Positions 52,969 to 64,000 of a stretch of 64,000 nt of DNA are shown here, in pieces (the first letter of the stretch is position 1; every line of letters begins with the position of its first letter). The notes below the pieces were generated by a model that saw nothing but the letters and a program-made list of their open reading frames with translations, had not been told where the DNA came from and ran no database searches. The stretch comes from Chondrus crispus (Eukaryota > Rhodophyta > Florideophyceae > Gigartinales > Gigartinaceae): NCBI RefSeq assembly GCF_000350225.1, contig NW_005179057.1, positions 1-64,000 of the forward strand, in the 5' to 3' direction. The translations under genes and the position numbers were made by a program.

Positions 52969-54020
52969 CTAAGCGTGAACTCTAGAATTAATAAACTCTT
53001 GTACTGTAGGAGGCTCACAATGAAAGTATCTTGATAATTGATTCCCATAGAAGCAAGTCTGAAAGTTCAGCAAAAGAAGCGATCCACGATATAGAGCACC
53101 AACTGGCGCTTGCATTATGCGTAATTTTCTTTTGAAGTCCATGGTTGTCCGGTATAACCTAGCTTCTTTGAAGATCAATTCAACAGTTACCCTGACTGTA
53201 GACATAGCCACATTAAAAGACGGCCGGTCTGGAGATAAAGAAGAGCCCTGAAACGGCGTGTCTAGATACCAACGGCGACTGTATTCGCTATCGCCATATA
53301 TACAGAAATGCGTACCGTCTTCTACCTGTAAGCAATTTGGCAGCTGCACCTCAAGCCTTGAGCGTTTATATAGCGTCCAATCATGTTTTCTCCACTCTAG
53401 CAGTCCGTAAACATGTAATAACATACCGTCTGGCGTCAACACGGCCTGATATTTAAGGGCATGTTTTCTTTTATGTCCATTATACAGTACATGCTGATAT
53501 CTGCTATCACTAGGTCTAGACACCCCGATCACCGTACCATCTATAAAAGCAACACAGTTGCTCAGGGCATTGCTTTTTCAGAATATACAATCAGCAAAGT
53601 AGGGTAATTTGGCTTGTAAGTAAGACGCATTCAATGGGGAGATGATAAGATGCTCATGTGTTTCCAAAAATTCCTCGAGCATCTCCCAGAACATTTCCCA
53701 TAGAGGGGAAGCGCTCTTTCTGAACAACTCTTCAACTTCTCGCCATCTGAAGGGGCACGCCATACGCCTTAGTAAAATACATGTCGCGAGAAATGGCGAG
53801 ACCCCAAACCGATTCCGCGCAGTGCATGTCTGCTCCTCCGGCCACCCCGCGATTGAGAGAGATGAACAATGTGTTTTTCTCAAACCGAAACGGCGATAAG
53901 CAGTCCTCACATGAAAAACGATTAAAATTGAACGAGAAACTTGCAGTTGAAATGCGGTTGCGGCGTAGAAGCTGTGCGGTAAAGTTGTTTCTGTGGGACG
54001 TGTATATCTGCAAGGCTGCT
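52969..54020 (-). pseudogene. PIF/Harbinger transposase (DDE_Tnp_4)
   Basis: Reads leftwards. The N-terminal part has RNRFGVSPFLATCILLRRMA and FRWREVEELFRKS, the helical region before the catalytic core. The core shows CVAFIDGTVIGVSRP, YNGHKRKHALKYQAVLTPDG, GLLEWRKHDW, and later ICIYGDSEYS-like FCIYGDSEYSRRW and VELIFKEARL. An in-frame TGA at 53578-53580 splits it, and the first 50-60 codons are in another frame (change near 53850), so it is inactive. No ATG start is preserved. TIRs were not found. Confidence 0.8.
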
Positions 54021-55003
54021 GTCAAGGCGAGTGAGGTCCGATCGGGGTTGTTCCCCGACAGCGAAGAAGTCTAATTATGACCAGACGCCACCGTGCCACC
54101 TGCGCTTGACTTTTCGACAACGTCTGATCGCAAAGCCGAGCTCTTGATCGGATTGGCATCTCCATCGCACAGTGAAGGGTATGGAGACAAAGTCTGGGGA
54201 GGGAAGGTCTAGAAAATAGGGAGGGAAGGTCTGAGGAAGAGGGAGAAAAGCTCTGCGGAAGACGAAGGAAAGGTCTGCGGAAGAGGGAGGGAAGGTTTGT
54301 ATTACTCCCGTGCGTCTGTGTGTTGGTCAAGCGTAAACAGAACCCTTCCGCACGTGTGCGATAAGAGCTGCTTACACGTGTGCGTGTATTGAGACAGGGC
54401 ATGCAGAATGTCGTGACACCGTTGTCTCACATTTCTTCAAGCATAATTCCAGAACTGTCTCCGTCGAGATTGCATGCACCTGCGATATCAGGTAAATATC
54501 GAACGTGCCCTACGGCACCTGTGATATTGGCGTCGATATCGAAGGTCGCCATAGGGCACCTGCGATATCAACGCTGTTATACGGGGCACCATCCATTACA
54601 GTAGTGTTCTGGAAGACTGGGAGAACTGGGCATGATCCTCAATATCACTACACATACAGGAGCTTATGCGTTGCGTATCGCGACATACTGTGTGTCGCGC
54701 TGGCACTGTCGCACTGTGCTGATATAGCATGTTATCCCCTATGGGATAATTTACCATCTTTTTGTCAGCCGTGAGACAATTTCCAGAGGCTCCCACTACT
54801 ACCGTCTCCGAAAAGTGTGCATTTTGGGGTTTTGCACAGGGCGGTGCGAAAGGGTCACTTTGTCAAGAAAGCATTATTAATGGAGAATTTTTCTTACGTG
54901 CCCCTTCCATTTTGGATTTTTCCTTATATACCCCTTTTCATGAGACCCATTTCTTAGGAGCGCCAGATTTAGTACGTGAGGAGGTGAAAAGGGCGTAGCG
55001 AAA
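54021..55003. repeat. Low-copy tandem repeats
   Basis: 54190-54300 holds about four imperfect units of GGAAGAGGGAGGGAAGGTCTG type. 54470-54600 holds three units around GGCACCTGCGATATC, spaced roughly 40 bases apart. The rest is unassigned. Confidence 0.7.
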
Positions 55004-55543
55004 ATGAGTTCGATCGAAGGGAGCATGTTCTTTGACAAGCACAGCATCTTGATGGAATCCTTGGCCATTTGCGCCTCCGTGGGCCGATCTCACAAGGTAA
55101 AAAAGGCCCACTCTAGGCGCCTGTGTATGCAGTGCCCCTCAGGAGTGCTCATACATCATGAACGCCCAACCAAACCGCATGGCAAACAATGGCTTGTGAA
55201 CAGTGGAGTCGCAGCGCCTCAACGAAAGTCGCGTTGCGCCGCATGTGGTCAAGTTGGGCACTACGCTACAATTTGCGAAGCCCAGATGCTGTGTACCTCA
55301 ACCGGAAAGTCGGTCGGAAGTGAAGTGAAGAAAGGGTTAAAGGGGGGTTGCCGGTGTTGTTGGACAGTGACAAAAAAGTCGGACATGCTAAATATTTGTA
55401 AAAACATCTCCGACACGGGCCAAAGTGCACCACCGCCGCTTAACGGCGCCAGAAAGTGCGCTGTATCTCATAACGACGTGGTTGAATATAAAAGAGAAAT
55501 ATCTCAATCGATTCCTCACAGCTTTTTACGTATAGGAGTGTAA
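55004..55543 (+). CDS. ORF with a CCHC zinc knuckle, probably mobile-element relic
   Basis: 179 codons from an ATG at 55004. A CX2CX4HX4C knuckle, CAACGQVGHYATIC, lies at about residues 78-91 after a basic stretch (RKSRC), followed by a GGCRCCW cysteine cluster. A knuckle like this near a C-terminus occurs in MULE-type transposases and other element proteins. No catalytic domain accompanies it, so the origin is undecided and a host gene cannot be excluded. Confidence 0.4.
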   Translation: MSSIEGSMFFDKHSILMESLAICASVGRSHKVKKAHSRRLCMQCPSGVLIHHERPTKPHGKQWLVNSGVAAPQRKSRCAACGQVGHYATICEAQMLCTSTGKSVGSEVKKGLKGGCRCCWTVTKKSDMLNICKNISDTGQSAPPPLNGARKCAVSHNDVVEYKREISQSIPHSFLRIGV

Positions 55544-56457
55544 CAGCCCGAACACACAAAACAGGCGGACTTTTCAAATTCTCGTCCGGCATCCCACCAA
55601 CCCATTCCAACTCAGTGTCAACTCAATTCACTTCAGCATTCCGGTATACACATGAACGCGAACCACTTCCACCTTTCTATACCTGCCCTTCAGCCCCACT
55701 TTGGCATCTCGTGAATGCAAAATGCCGCCTGCTTCGCGTGAACAGCGCATTAAAGCTGCAATGAAAATGGTCACAGATGGCCAGACCTACAGGCAAGCAG
55801 CAGAACGCAATCGAAATTATCATAAGTCGACTCCTGTACGTCGCCTTGTGCTCACGTGTTATGGAGGGACACCTGGAACGAGATATCTCCGTAATTTTCA
55901 TCACCGCCACAGGGACAAGGTACTGTTCTCCAGGCCACTGAGGCAGGAAGCCGTTCGATTTCATGCATGTAATAATGACGTTTTAACGACACATTTTGCT
56001 CGTCTTGAAATTTTATTCAAGAGCACAATATCAACGGCTAGGATCTGGAACTGTGGTGAAACAGGCGCAACGCCCGGGCGAGATGCAAATGGAACACGTT
56101 TTTATGTCACAAGAGCAGGTACGCGCGACACCAAAAGCGGACATTTTCTGAGCACAAACAGAGTGACAATGCTTCCAGCAGTGAGCGCGGACGGTGAGAT
56201 AGGGCAACCTATGTTGTTACCTATGTTGTTATTTAAGGCTCCCGGCCTCCGTATCGTTTTGTGGTTCAAAAAGGCACGACAACTGTGCAGATATGCGCTG
56301 ATTGCCTGCCTCGAGGGTCAATCGTATCAATGAGGTCTGATGGCGGTGGCGTCGATACGAAAAATTTCTTAGAATAGTGCAGGCATTTATCTCGAACGTC
56401 AGGGATCTGACCAGAGGTGGCTGTAAAGTGTTTCTGACACTAGATGGGAATTGGTTA

Positions 56458-57145
56458 TGTGGGATAACTCCTCTCCGCCTTGGGTTGGGGGAGAGGCGAA
56501 GGCTTTAGGGAGGGAGCACGCGGCGCGGACGCGACACGCTAATTGAACCGATCGGACGAGCTCGCGAAAAGGGAGTGGCTCACTGGCCGGTTACGCGCAG
56601 TGGCCCCGTGGTGCATAAACGGGAGCGACCGGTTACGGGTTAGAAGCCAGCGCACAGATAGACTTACCGAACGTTCGTATATAGGCGAGAAAGGGACGGG
56701 GGCGAGCTTGCCCTAGTTTACTGGTGGGGACGGGTGTCAGCTCTTAACCCCTCAGAGGGACGCCTCGTACCCCTGTCCCCGCACAGTACCTTCTGCATAG
56801 TGCGTGCCGGGTACTGTACACAATTAAAAGCTAGCGACATAATTACTACTACCGCACGGACGCTGCCACTACACGTGTGCACTACTGTACACGCGTGACG
56901 CTTACAGACTACTGCACGGACGACACGTGTGCTAACGCGCACACGTAACACGAGTGGACTACAGCACGGACGACACGCGTGCAACTGTAGACGTGCGCCA
57001 CGCCACGGCCGGTCGGTAAACTCGCGCGCTCCCTACACGTGGGCACACTGTGCCCACGTGGGCGTGTGGTACCCGCCCACGTGTGTACCGTGCACGGCCG
57101 CACGGTTAATAACCTCCCCGCGCGCTCGCCGGTTTTTATACTACA
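56458..57145 (-). repeat. Solo LTR of the second gypsy-like family, reverse orientation
   Basis: 688 bp; its reverse complement begins TGTAGTATAA and ends TTATCCCACA like the LTR at 48639-49298. It is inserted within the catalytic domain of pogo copy B. No matching flanking duplication was found, so neighbouring DNA has probably rearranged. Confidence 0.75.
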
Positions 57146-58215
57146 CGTCACACATGTCTCTTGCAGCACTAGAGATGTTGGACTATGTAGTGCAATACGC
57201 ACCTGAAAAGGGGGGTGAAAAGAAAGGAAAATATTTGGATATGAAAAGTAGTCCGGGTTGGGGGACACACGTGTGAATAATTGCACAGTTTTAATTTTTA
57301 GTTATTTTATTTTATTTAGTTAATTAGTTGGCGTTAATTTTGCTGACACTAGATTAGATCTAGGATCTAGCGCCGCGAGCTACTGTAGTGGCTCCGGCGG
57401 GGCGATATATACCTTAGCCCTCTGACCACCAAGTCAGTAAAGGTAACCCGAGGTGCCGGAGTTAGATCTCGCCTTCGTCGAAGACCGCTTCCGTTCACGC
57501 GACGCGCTTCCCTTCTACGCTGTTAACGACATCCTCTATTGCTCGGGGTCCCATTCCTTTTCCTTATCCTTTTACCTTTTCTATCTCTACATCTATTTTT
57601 CCCTTAATTGTGTTCGTTCCATTGGAGTCGGTTGCGACCGATCCGGTGTAGGTGTCTTAGCCATCGGGCAACACGTTGTGTAGCGCTGCTACTGTTTCAA
57701 GTTCCGTAGGAAGTCTGTTGTAACGACGCCTCCGTCGAAGGTCTTACTGTATAAGACAGAGTTGGTACCGCCTACCGCGATCGCGATCGCGCTGGTGAGA
57801 GTGTTTTTAGCCATCGGACAACACGTCGGTAGTAGCGTTGCTACACGGTTACGATCCCGTCGGGTAGTGCTGAACCAGCCCCCGTCGAGGACCTTGAATT
57901 ACACAGAAGGTGCTGAAGACGCTCGTGGAGCATTGGCCTTACAAACGAGCGAACTGCGGTTACATTCTCGTAGACAAGCCCAACCCGCACTCGTCGAGGG
58001 CTCAAGTCTTCACAAGTCTCTACCACCATTATCCTCCCGGGCGGGGTATCTTTCCTTAACACCCCGTCGGAGTCGAGCTACCGTGGGCCGCAAGCCCACA
58101 CAAGGGGAAAGGGAGTCTCGAACGCTCCGTAGCGCGTGCCATCGGCAGTGGTTGTTGCTGTTGCTGTTTTTCTTCTTTTGTTTAACCGTCGGACTGTGTT
58201 TGCGGCCTGCCAGGC
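57146..58215 (+). repeat. Second inserted segment, LTR-like, with internal duplication
   Basis: Foreign DNA between the reverse LTR and the resumption of pogo copy B. It has a TATA-like GATATATACC at about 57402 and an imperfect direct duplication spaced about 157 bases (TTAGCCATCGG.CAACACGT at about 57656 and 57813). It could be a further LTR or a non-autonomous element; I recognise no coding part. Confidence 0.45.
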
Positions 58216-59139
58216 ACATTGCACTACAGACTATAATAATGTTATTGTTTATGGGTCACCCGCCCACACATCAGGCAAGACACAACCATTGCACGTGACA
58301 ATTTCTTCTCCTTCTCAGGGTGGTTTGAACGACCCTATCAATTTGGCCGTGGAAAAGGATGAACAAAACAACTGGGACACATTTGCATTTTGCAGCATGC
58401 CGAGGTATGCCTACAAAAAAGCATTTACGAACAGTAATATTATCTCTGCGTTTCGTCGTTCTGGTATATGGCTACTGGATGCGTATCAGCTCCTATCTAT
58501 TCCACGCCCTCAGAGCCATATGCACCAAGTGCCGATGTCAGTGGCGGAGCGGGAGCAATTGCTGGAAGTGCGGCAACAAGAAATACGTCATTCAGTTTTA
58601 GGTTCTGATGTGAACCTTAATCATAGTGGTTTCGTTGACACGACTAAGGTCAGATGCTGCCATTGTTTAATGCTATGATTTTAGCACGAGAAAAATACCG
58701 CAATGATGAGCGGCGCAAGCTGACGGAAGCAGAGAAGGCTGCAGAATTGTTTTTGCGGAAAGCTTGTCGCACAGAAAAGGCGCAGACGGAAGCAGTAAAC
58801 TTTCGTAATGCGCGATGGACGAAGCGAGCAGAACTTGCTGACATGACAATTAGGGTGCTTCAGAAGCCAGTGAGGGCGCTTCGAGAGCGGAGAGCCATAG
58901 CACGTCGTATGGCAATTTTGAAGAAGCAGAAGACGGTTCGAAATGATTAGCATGATTGAGAAAAGTGACGGGTTCGATGTGGAATCGGTGAGGTGGCGAA
59001 TAATTTCGTTTAAAAAAAGGGTTGTGTGAGGAAACTGTGCTTGGATGTCCGATCTTAGTGTAGTACAATTGCATACCACGACCACCCCGGGGAGATGTGA
59101 ACCGCAATTCCCAGACATCGCAGTATGATCAGATTATAC

Positions 59140-60267
59140 TCATCTGATGACGCCTTTAACAGTGACAAGTTTGGACATTTTTGCAATAAGGCCTTCAGGG
59201 GCCATATTGTAAAAATGTCCAACTGAGCATACAATTGCCCGGGAAGCATTGCCTTGCCTGAAAAAAAAAGAAGGTCCGGTTGACATACCCGGCTTTTTTA
59301 ATGCAGCTAGAACTGAAATGATGCCCCTTGTTTTTATCGGAAAGGCCTTCAAGCGGAGGTGTTTCAATAAGCAATCGGGCCAGCATCTGGGCTTTGATTA
59401 TCTTGCAAACCAAAGGGCATGGATGACTACAGAGCTTTTCATGTCATCGCTGAAACGTTTTCATCTTTTACATCTCGCACCAACCCGCAAAGGCGTATAA
59501 TTATTTTACTAAACGACCGTTCTGCTCACGGAAGCGCTGAATCCTTACCCAGGCTATGGAATGTGGATTATCAATTTTTGCCTCCTAATACGACGTGTGA
59601 GCTGCAGCTCTTCTACGCTGGTGTTATTGCCGCAGTAAAGATGCGGTACTGGGTGAAGCAGTATGACTATGCTCTTGATAGCATTGATACAAGGGCGGCG
59701 GTTATATACAAAATATAAACTTACTGCTACGCAGTTGATACGAGATTGCTGGGATTATACAAGTCCTCAAACTGTGAGGAACTGCTGGCGTCATGCCGAT
59801 ATATTGGGGCCTCACGTGACGGGCTCGCGGGATTCTACGATAGAAGTTCAAGGGACAAGTGGCAGCACACCGACAGAAGTAGATTTCAATGGAGTTGATG
59901 AGGCGTTGTCCGCTTTGGTATCGCCTCATGTGAGATCGAGAATGGCGCTGGGCAATCTGGTCTCACCTCAGGGCGAAATAACTTTCATGAGGTGGTTGAT
60001 GTGGCCATTCTCACAAACGAGGCAGCAGATATCATAGCCGGACGAAGCCAGGGCGACAATGAAGAGGAGAGCACAAGGGCGTCCTTTCTTAACAGTTTAT
60101 TGCACCAGAAGAGTCTGAAGGCGCGTGCCATTGTCCGACAAATTCTTGCAGAAAGAGATTGCATAGATGCAGTGTTTACAACGACGCTTCTTGCTTTTCA
60201 GCGCGATATCAGGTGGGTGCGCTCAAGAACCGCTGGCCATCAGCATATTATAGACCTTTTCCATTAA
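59140..60267 (+). pseudogene. Tigger-like pogo transposase relic
   Basis: Pieces of a DDE_1 transposase of the Tigger group, in changing frames. MMPLVFIGKAFKRRCFN and FDYLANQRAWMTTELF are followed by RRIIILLNDRSAHGS with the second catalytic-site region, QFLPPNTTCELQLFYAGVIA with the third, and a C-terminal stretch to 60267. At least three frame changes, so it is inactive. It differs from copies A and B, which carry PAHTSG/PAHTSH boxes in place of PPNTT. Confidence 0.75.
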
Positions 60268-61960
60268 AACATTTAGATATCTGCAGTGTCACAATTACGG
60301 ATCCTCAATGAAACAATAGTTAGAAGCTGAAGAAAGACCGTAAGTGAATACATATCCGCCCAACATCAATATTCACTTATCAAGGGATCACTGTGTGGTA
60401 CTCTCCATTGTTGCACACTTCAAGAGATGCAATGTGAGATGCCGTAGCAACCAAGCATTGAATTATGATCCTTCTTCCGCAACGGATCAAAATCCTTCAG
60501 AAGCGGAATGAGCGGATCTTCAACCCAAACGGCTCGTTCGCGCCCTCTTCCCGTCCGAGCCTTGATGTACACGTGTTTGAATCCCGCTCTTGTGACCTCG
60601 GTTATCTCAATTGGTATGCCACGGTTGTTCAAACTTCTCAAATAGGACAAAAGTTCTTCTAATCCGCCCAGAGCCTGCTCGCCTTCCCGCTATTGTCCTT
60701 TACGCTACCTCGGAACAGCATGGGGAAGCGACGGACGGCACGCAATGCAGTATGTTTCCCTCCTTCTGCGTTTGTGGAGTCAACCATCCATGTGACAATA
60801 CAGATACTCCCAGCATGATTTGGCGCACTTTGTAGTCCTCGGGTCGGCATATGTAGCAAGGGTGTCGCATCCATAGATACCCGGGCGGATTTGTCTCGTT
60901 GGCACGAAGGGAGGCGGATGAGGTCCAGATCAGAGCCGTGAGGAGGGAAAGAGTGTGAGCGTCATGGAGGGGTATCATGGGGACATGGGAGACATTTGCG
61001 GGGGTGTGACAGGTGAATGGCCGACATAGGTTTATTGATGGCAGCTCGATTGAAAGCCCGATGAATAGGCGATGCAGAGCCATCCTTGTTCTGGACTTAC
61101 ACTTCGGTGGTATTTTTACGATTTTCCCCAGATGTGTGAAGATAATGAGATTTTTATAGACTTCTATAGACCTTTTACACCTTGGATGTCCTTCGAGAGG
61201 TGTTAAATCGGACACGAAACGCTTCCCGCGAACGTCTGTGTCTGAGAGACCGTTCCGTTTTGCTTCTTGTTCGTTTCCGCGGCTCCACAAATATTCGTGA
61301 TTTAATTATTAGTGTGGTCGGCATTGAAAGCATTTTCAATAAAGAACACGTCACAGTAGATACTATAGACTATACTAATATGTGCATCCACATTATTATC
61401 ACACCCAGACCATTTGAGGTATTCGTGTGTACTGTAGTCAGCACGGGTCGTCCCGTACTGTAGTGCTGTTAGTCATCGCGGCTGAAAATAGGCGTGCGTG
61501 CTGCTCTTCATACTGTAGAGCAGTGGCTGTAAAGTATTTTATCTATTCCTAAAGGCGATCCGATATTATACTATAAGAAGTATTGAGAAATTACAGAAGG
61601 TATGGCATAGGCAGTGACCTCAGAATTGTATGCCCAGTTCGCATTAGTGCCCAATGTGAGCACTGAATTGTTTGCATAAACAGCTGACAGTGCAACGCTA
61701 CTGAGTGTACGGAGCTCCCTTTCCATTAAAGCGTGTTTGCTGCGCGCAATAGCTCCGATGCATGGAAGGTGGGGGTCGAAGGAAGAAGCCCGGCTGGGAT
61801 CGATGTGTTGTAGAGTTTATTGAAGGCGGTTGCTCCGCGCGTGCGAGGGTGATTAAGTAACCTGGGTCTGTGGGGCGTAAATGCAATGCTCGCTGAGCGC
61901 CTTCTTTACCATATTCTCTTGACCAGGTCTTCAACGGGGACTTTCCCACGTAGTCCGACC
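60268..61960. other. Region without recognisable gene
   Basis: Two minus-strand frames (60420-60650 and 60700-61290) read as ordinary mixed protein sequence but match no family I know. They are in different frames and may be remains of one older gene. Nothing else is supported. Confidence 0.35.
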
Positions 61961-61975
61961 AGGATGGGTCACAGT

Positions 61976-62220
61976 AACAGCGCTACACCTTCGTGTCGTC
62001 CGATGGCAACCAACACCAACACTAGACTGGTCGAAACCAAAGCCCCATGGAACCAACGCAATATTATAACGGAATAAAATTTTCGACGGAGACGTCGTTG
62101 CAACAGTCTCCGACGGACGTAATAAACTGTAGCAACGCTACACCTTCGTGTGACCAAATGCAAATTGGAACCAACACCGGATTGGTCGCTACCAGAGTCT
62201 GATAGAACCATCGCAAAGAA
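61976..62220. repeat. Diverged direct repeat, two copies about 155 bp apart
   Basis: GCTACACCTTCGTGT followed by AACCAACACC...ACTGGTCG...GGAACCA..GCAA occurs at about 61980-62060 and 62137-62217. Between them lies an inverted pair, CGACGGAGAC...GTCTCCGACGG. Probably part of an element end just left of the gag fragment. Confidence 0.65.
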
Positions 62221-62284
62221 AACACCAACGGTGTACAAACACATAAGCCCGATGGCTTGATTCAACACAATGCGGCTCAACAGA

Positions 62285-64000
62285 AGCGGTATGAGACGGA
62301 AAACGCGTTCACGGACAGACTCGAGTACGCCGCGTTCAAGTGCACCTCAGTATTTACTGAAAAGGCCTTGGTTCATTACTTCGTACGCGTACTGGCCCCC
62401 GCGATTCGAGCCGCAGCGGCAGAGACCAGCAAAGGTTGCCAGCCCACAAGAACACGGCGCTCCCAACTGTACAAGGCATCGCGAATTCGAAAGGAACCAC
62501 GTCTCGCGCCCGAGGCGTATTACTGCTGCCGGATCCGAAACCAGCAGCGCCGGGGGAGAAACCTCAGATCAAACGCAACGAGCTCCCTTGCATCAGCCTT
62601 TCACATAAAGGAGGTGGACTGAAAAGCCGACTCCGTCCTTGTCATGAGGGACGGGGAGGCAATGGGAGGCCGACCTCCGACGCCAGCGTCGACAGAGACC
62701 ACCGCCTGCTTTGCCACCGCGTTCGCGCATACCCCTCTAGGGGTGGGTAGTCCGAACCACCGTATTGCAGAATTGGACATTTCGAGTGAAGGAAGGGGAC
62801 GCGTACCCGCCTTTTTCCCCCAGCTCACCAAGCAAGAGGCTCGTCAGGGGGCGACATTCGCCTCAGATGACGGGAACCCGTACATGTGCCGGCTGTGCCG
62901 AACGTGCAGCCATGCAATATAAGCGTGCCCCCTCCTCGCCCCGTAGCAGCAGAGGTTTACCGCGAATCGCAACTACAATAATCAACTGCAGACGCTTCCG
63001 GAGATAAACAACCTCCTCCAGAAGTCGGTCTCTTGTGATTGTGGTCCGCGTTCGGGCCACGTGAATCGCCCCGGGAGAGGTATACGTTTCGCCTCTCGCA
63101 GAGGAGGACATGGACACGATCAACGCGACTTCCGACAAGGCGATACGTGATACCCGCGTAAAGATGCCAGAGGAGAACGCGGTCAGTCCCGATTGTCGCC
63201 GGGGGTACTGAACGCGATAATGCACTTCCAGGACTGGGCAGAGGATCCCAATCCTCTGCCCATACAGGGGAGCGAGCCAGACCGGATTCTCGCCGCTACA
63301 CATACTTTAAAACGTCCGGACGTTGAAAATCAAGCCGGCGAAGTACCCGACTACTTCGCGGATGCTATAGCTCCAGAGTTGGTAAAGCCTGGCCCACCAC
63401 TCGAACGGAGGTCCGGAGCCCTGCTAGACAGTAATAGCGGCGCGACCGGCTCGGATAACTCAGGTAGCTCTACAAACCAGAAGAAACGGTCACGTTAACG
63501 CCGTCTCGTGAGCCGTCTCCCCCGTATATCCCCCACCCGTCAACACACCCCTATCACGGGCGAGAGGAATACTTGCCAATAATATTCCCCTCGCTGGCAC
63601 GCAAAGTCACCGAGGCCCCCTGGGTACGGTACAAAAAATTATTAAACGAACCCCAAATTACCGCGTCTTCCGTAAGCCCAGTATAACCACCACCAACACG
63701 AAGATTTCCCGAACGACGGAGGTCGGACACCACGGATCGGCCGTGAAGGCCCCAGGGACAGCGAGGGCTCGGAGCAAGAAGGTGAACACATCCGGCGCGT
63801 CTAGAAGACGCCGCGTGAATATTGAAACCGTACAGAACGCGTGGGCCCGATAATGCGTTCAAACCGTAAATTATCTCCGTGGATACGTATTCTGATTACA
63901 ACCTGGTGGAGACGGCCAAAATTGCTCGCGGCTGGACGTCTCACACTGCATGCGATGGGCCATTGCCAAGGTTGGCCGGGGCGAACAGCAATCTGTTTAG
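62285..64000 (+). mobile_element. Diverged gag-protease fragment of the chromovirus family
   Basis: Fossil copy of the same family as 1-7735. Similarity begins in the middle of gag (about 1800 in the first copy), runs through the zinc-knuckle region at about 62880-62930 and the gag end (AIMHFQDWAEDPNP against AIMYLQDWVGDPNP), and reaches the protease active-site region at the window edge. It lacks the LTR and first half of gag, is visibly broken in several places, and is much older than the left copy. It continues beyond the window. Confidence 0.85.

Larger units (their letters stand above)
55722..58950 (+). pseudogene. pogo-type transposase (copy B) split by LTR-containing insertion
   Basis: Starts at the ATG at 55722 with REQRIKAAMKMVTDGQTYRQ, then passes the first catalytic site as WNCGETG, where the usual Asp is replaced by Gly. 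It continues through VDTKNF-like and VFLTLDGNW (about 56430-56450). Foreign DNA follows to about 58215. It resumes as NNVIVYGSPAHTSGKTQPL, NIISAFRRSGIWLLDAYQL, and after a break a Lys/Arg-rich coiled tail ending at 58950. It has several frame changes. It resembles copy A in order but is well diverged. Confidence 0.72.

Overview
This is a nuclear window from a eukaryote, most likely a florideophyte red alga of the Chondrus type. That identification is an inference. It rests on compact, almost intron-free genes (one clear intron in eight genes), a plastid-type DUF1995 protein, a DP-family cell-cycle factor, a Drp1-type dynamin, and gene islands set in a sea of mobile elements. No bacterial operons, tRNA genes, rRNA genes or CRISPR arrays were seen.

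Layout. (1) 1-7.7 kb holds the 5' LTR end, gag, protease and RT/RNase H/integrase/chromodomain of a young Ty3/gypsy chromovirus. It is followed by a GC-rich stretch with a long open frame on the opposite strand (9.6-12.0 kb) that I do not recognise. (2) 14.2-14.7 kb is a degenerate TGCATGG-rich tandem repeat. (3) About 15.3-23.6 kb is a Plavaka-like (CACTA/CMC-type) DNA transposon. It has a transposase and a second long ORF, both broken only by in-frame TAG codons. (4) 24.0-25.1 kb is a decayed Sel1-repeat gene. (5) 27.0-28.6 kb has a tandem duplication, a near-identical LTR of the first chromovirus, and a scrap of another LTR. (6) 29.13-30.01 kb is a terminal-inverted-repeat element flanked by TTA.

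The host gene island runs from 30.3 to 45.6 kb. It holds a GT8 glycosyltransferase, a DP-type transcription factor, a DUF1995 plastid protein with one intron, a Gln/Pro-rich protein ending in a SUMO-interacting-type motif, a second DP-type factor on the far side of a 772-bp assembly gap, SURF2, a Drp1/Dnm1-type dynamin, and a mitochondrial-type ClpP protease. The genes are unrelated in pathway, except that the two DP factors are probable paralogs.

From 45.7 kb to the end the window is a transposon graveyard: a 200-bp fold-back, three pogo/Tigger-type transposases (two hit by solo LTRs of one family in opposite orientations), a Tc1/mariner DD34E relic, a Harbinger transposase with a SANT-like partner ORF on the opposite strand, short tandem repeats, and a diverged gag-protease fragment of the first chromovirus family running off the right edge.
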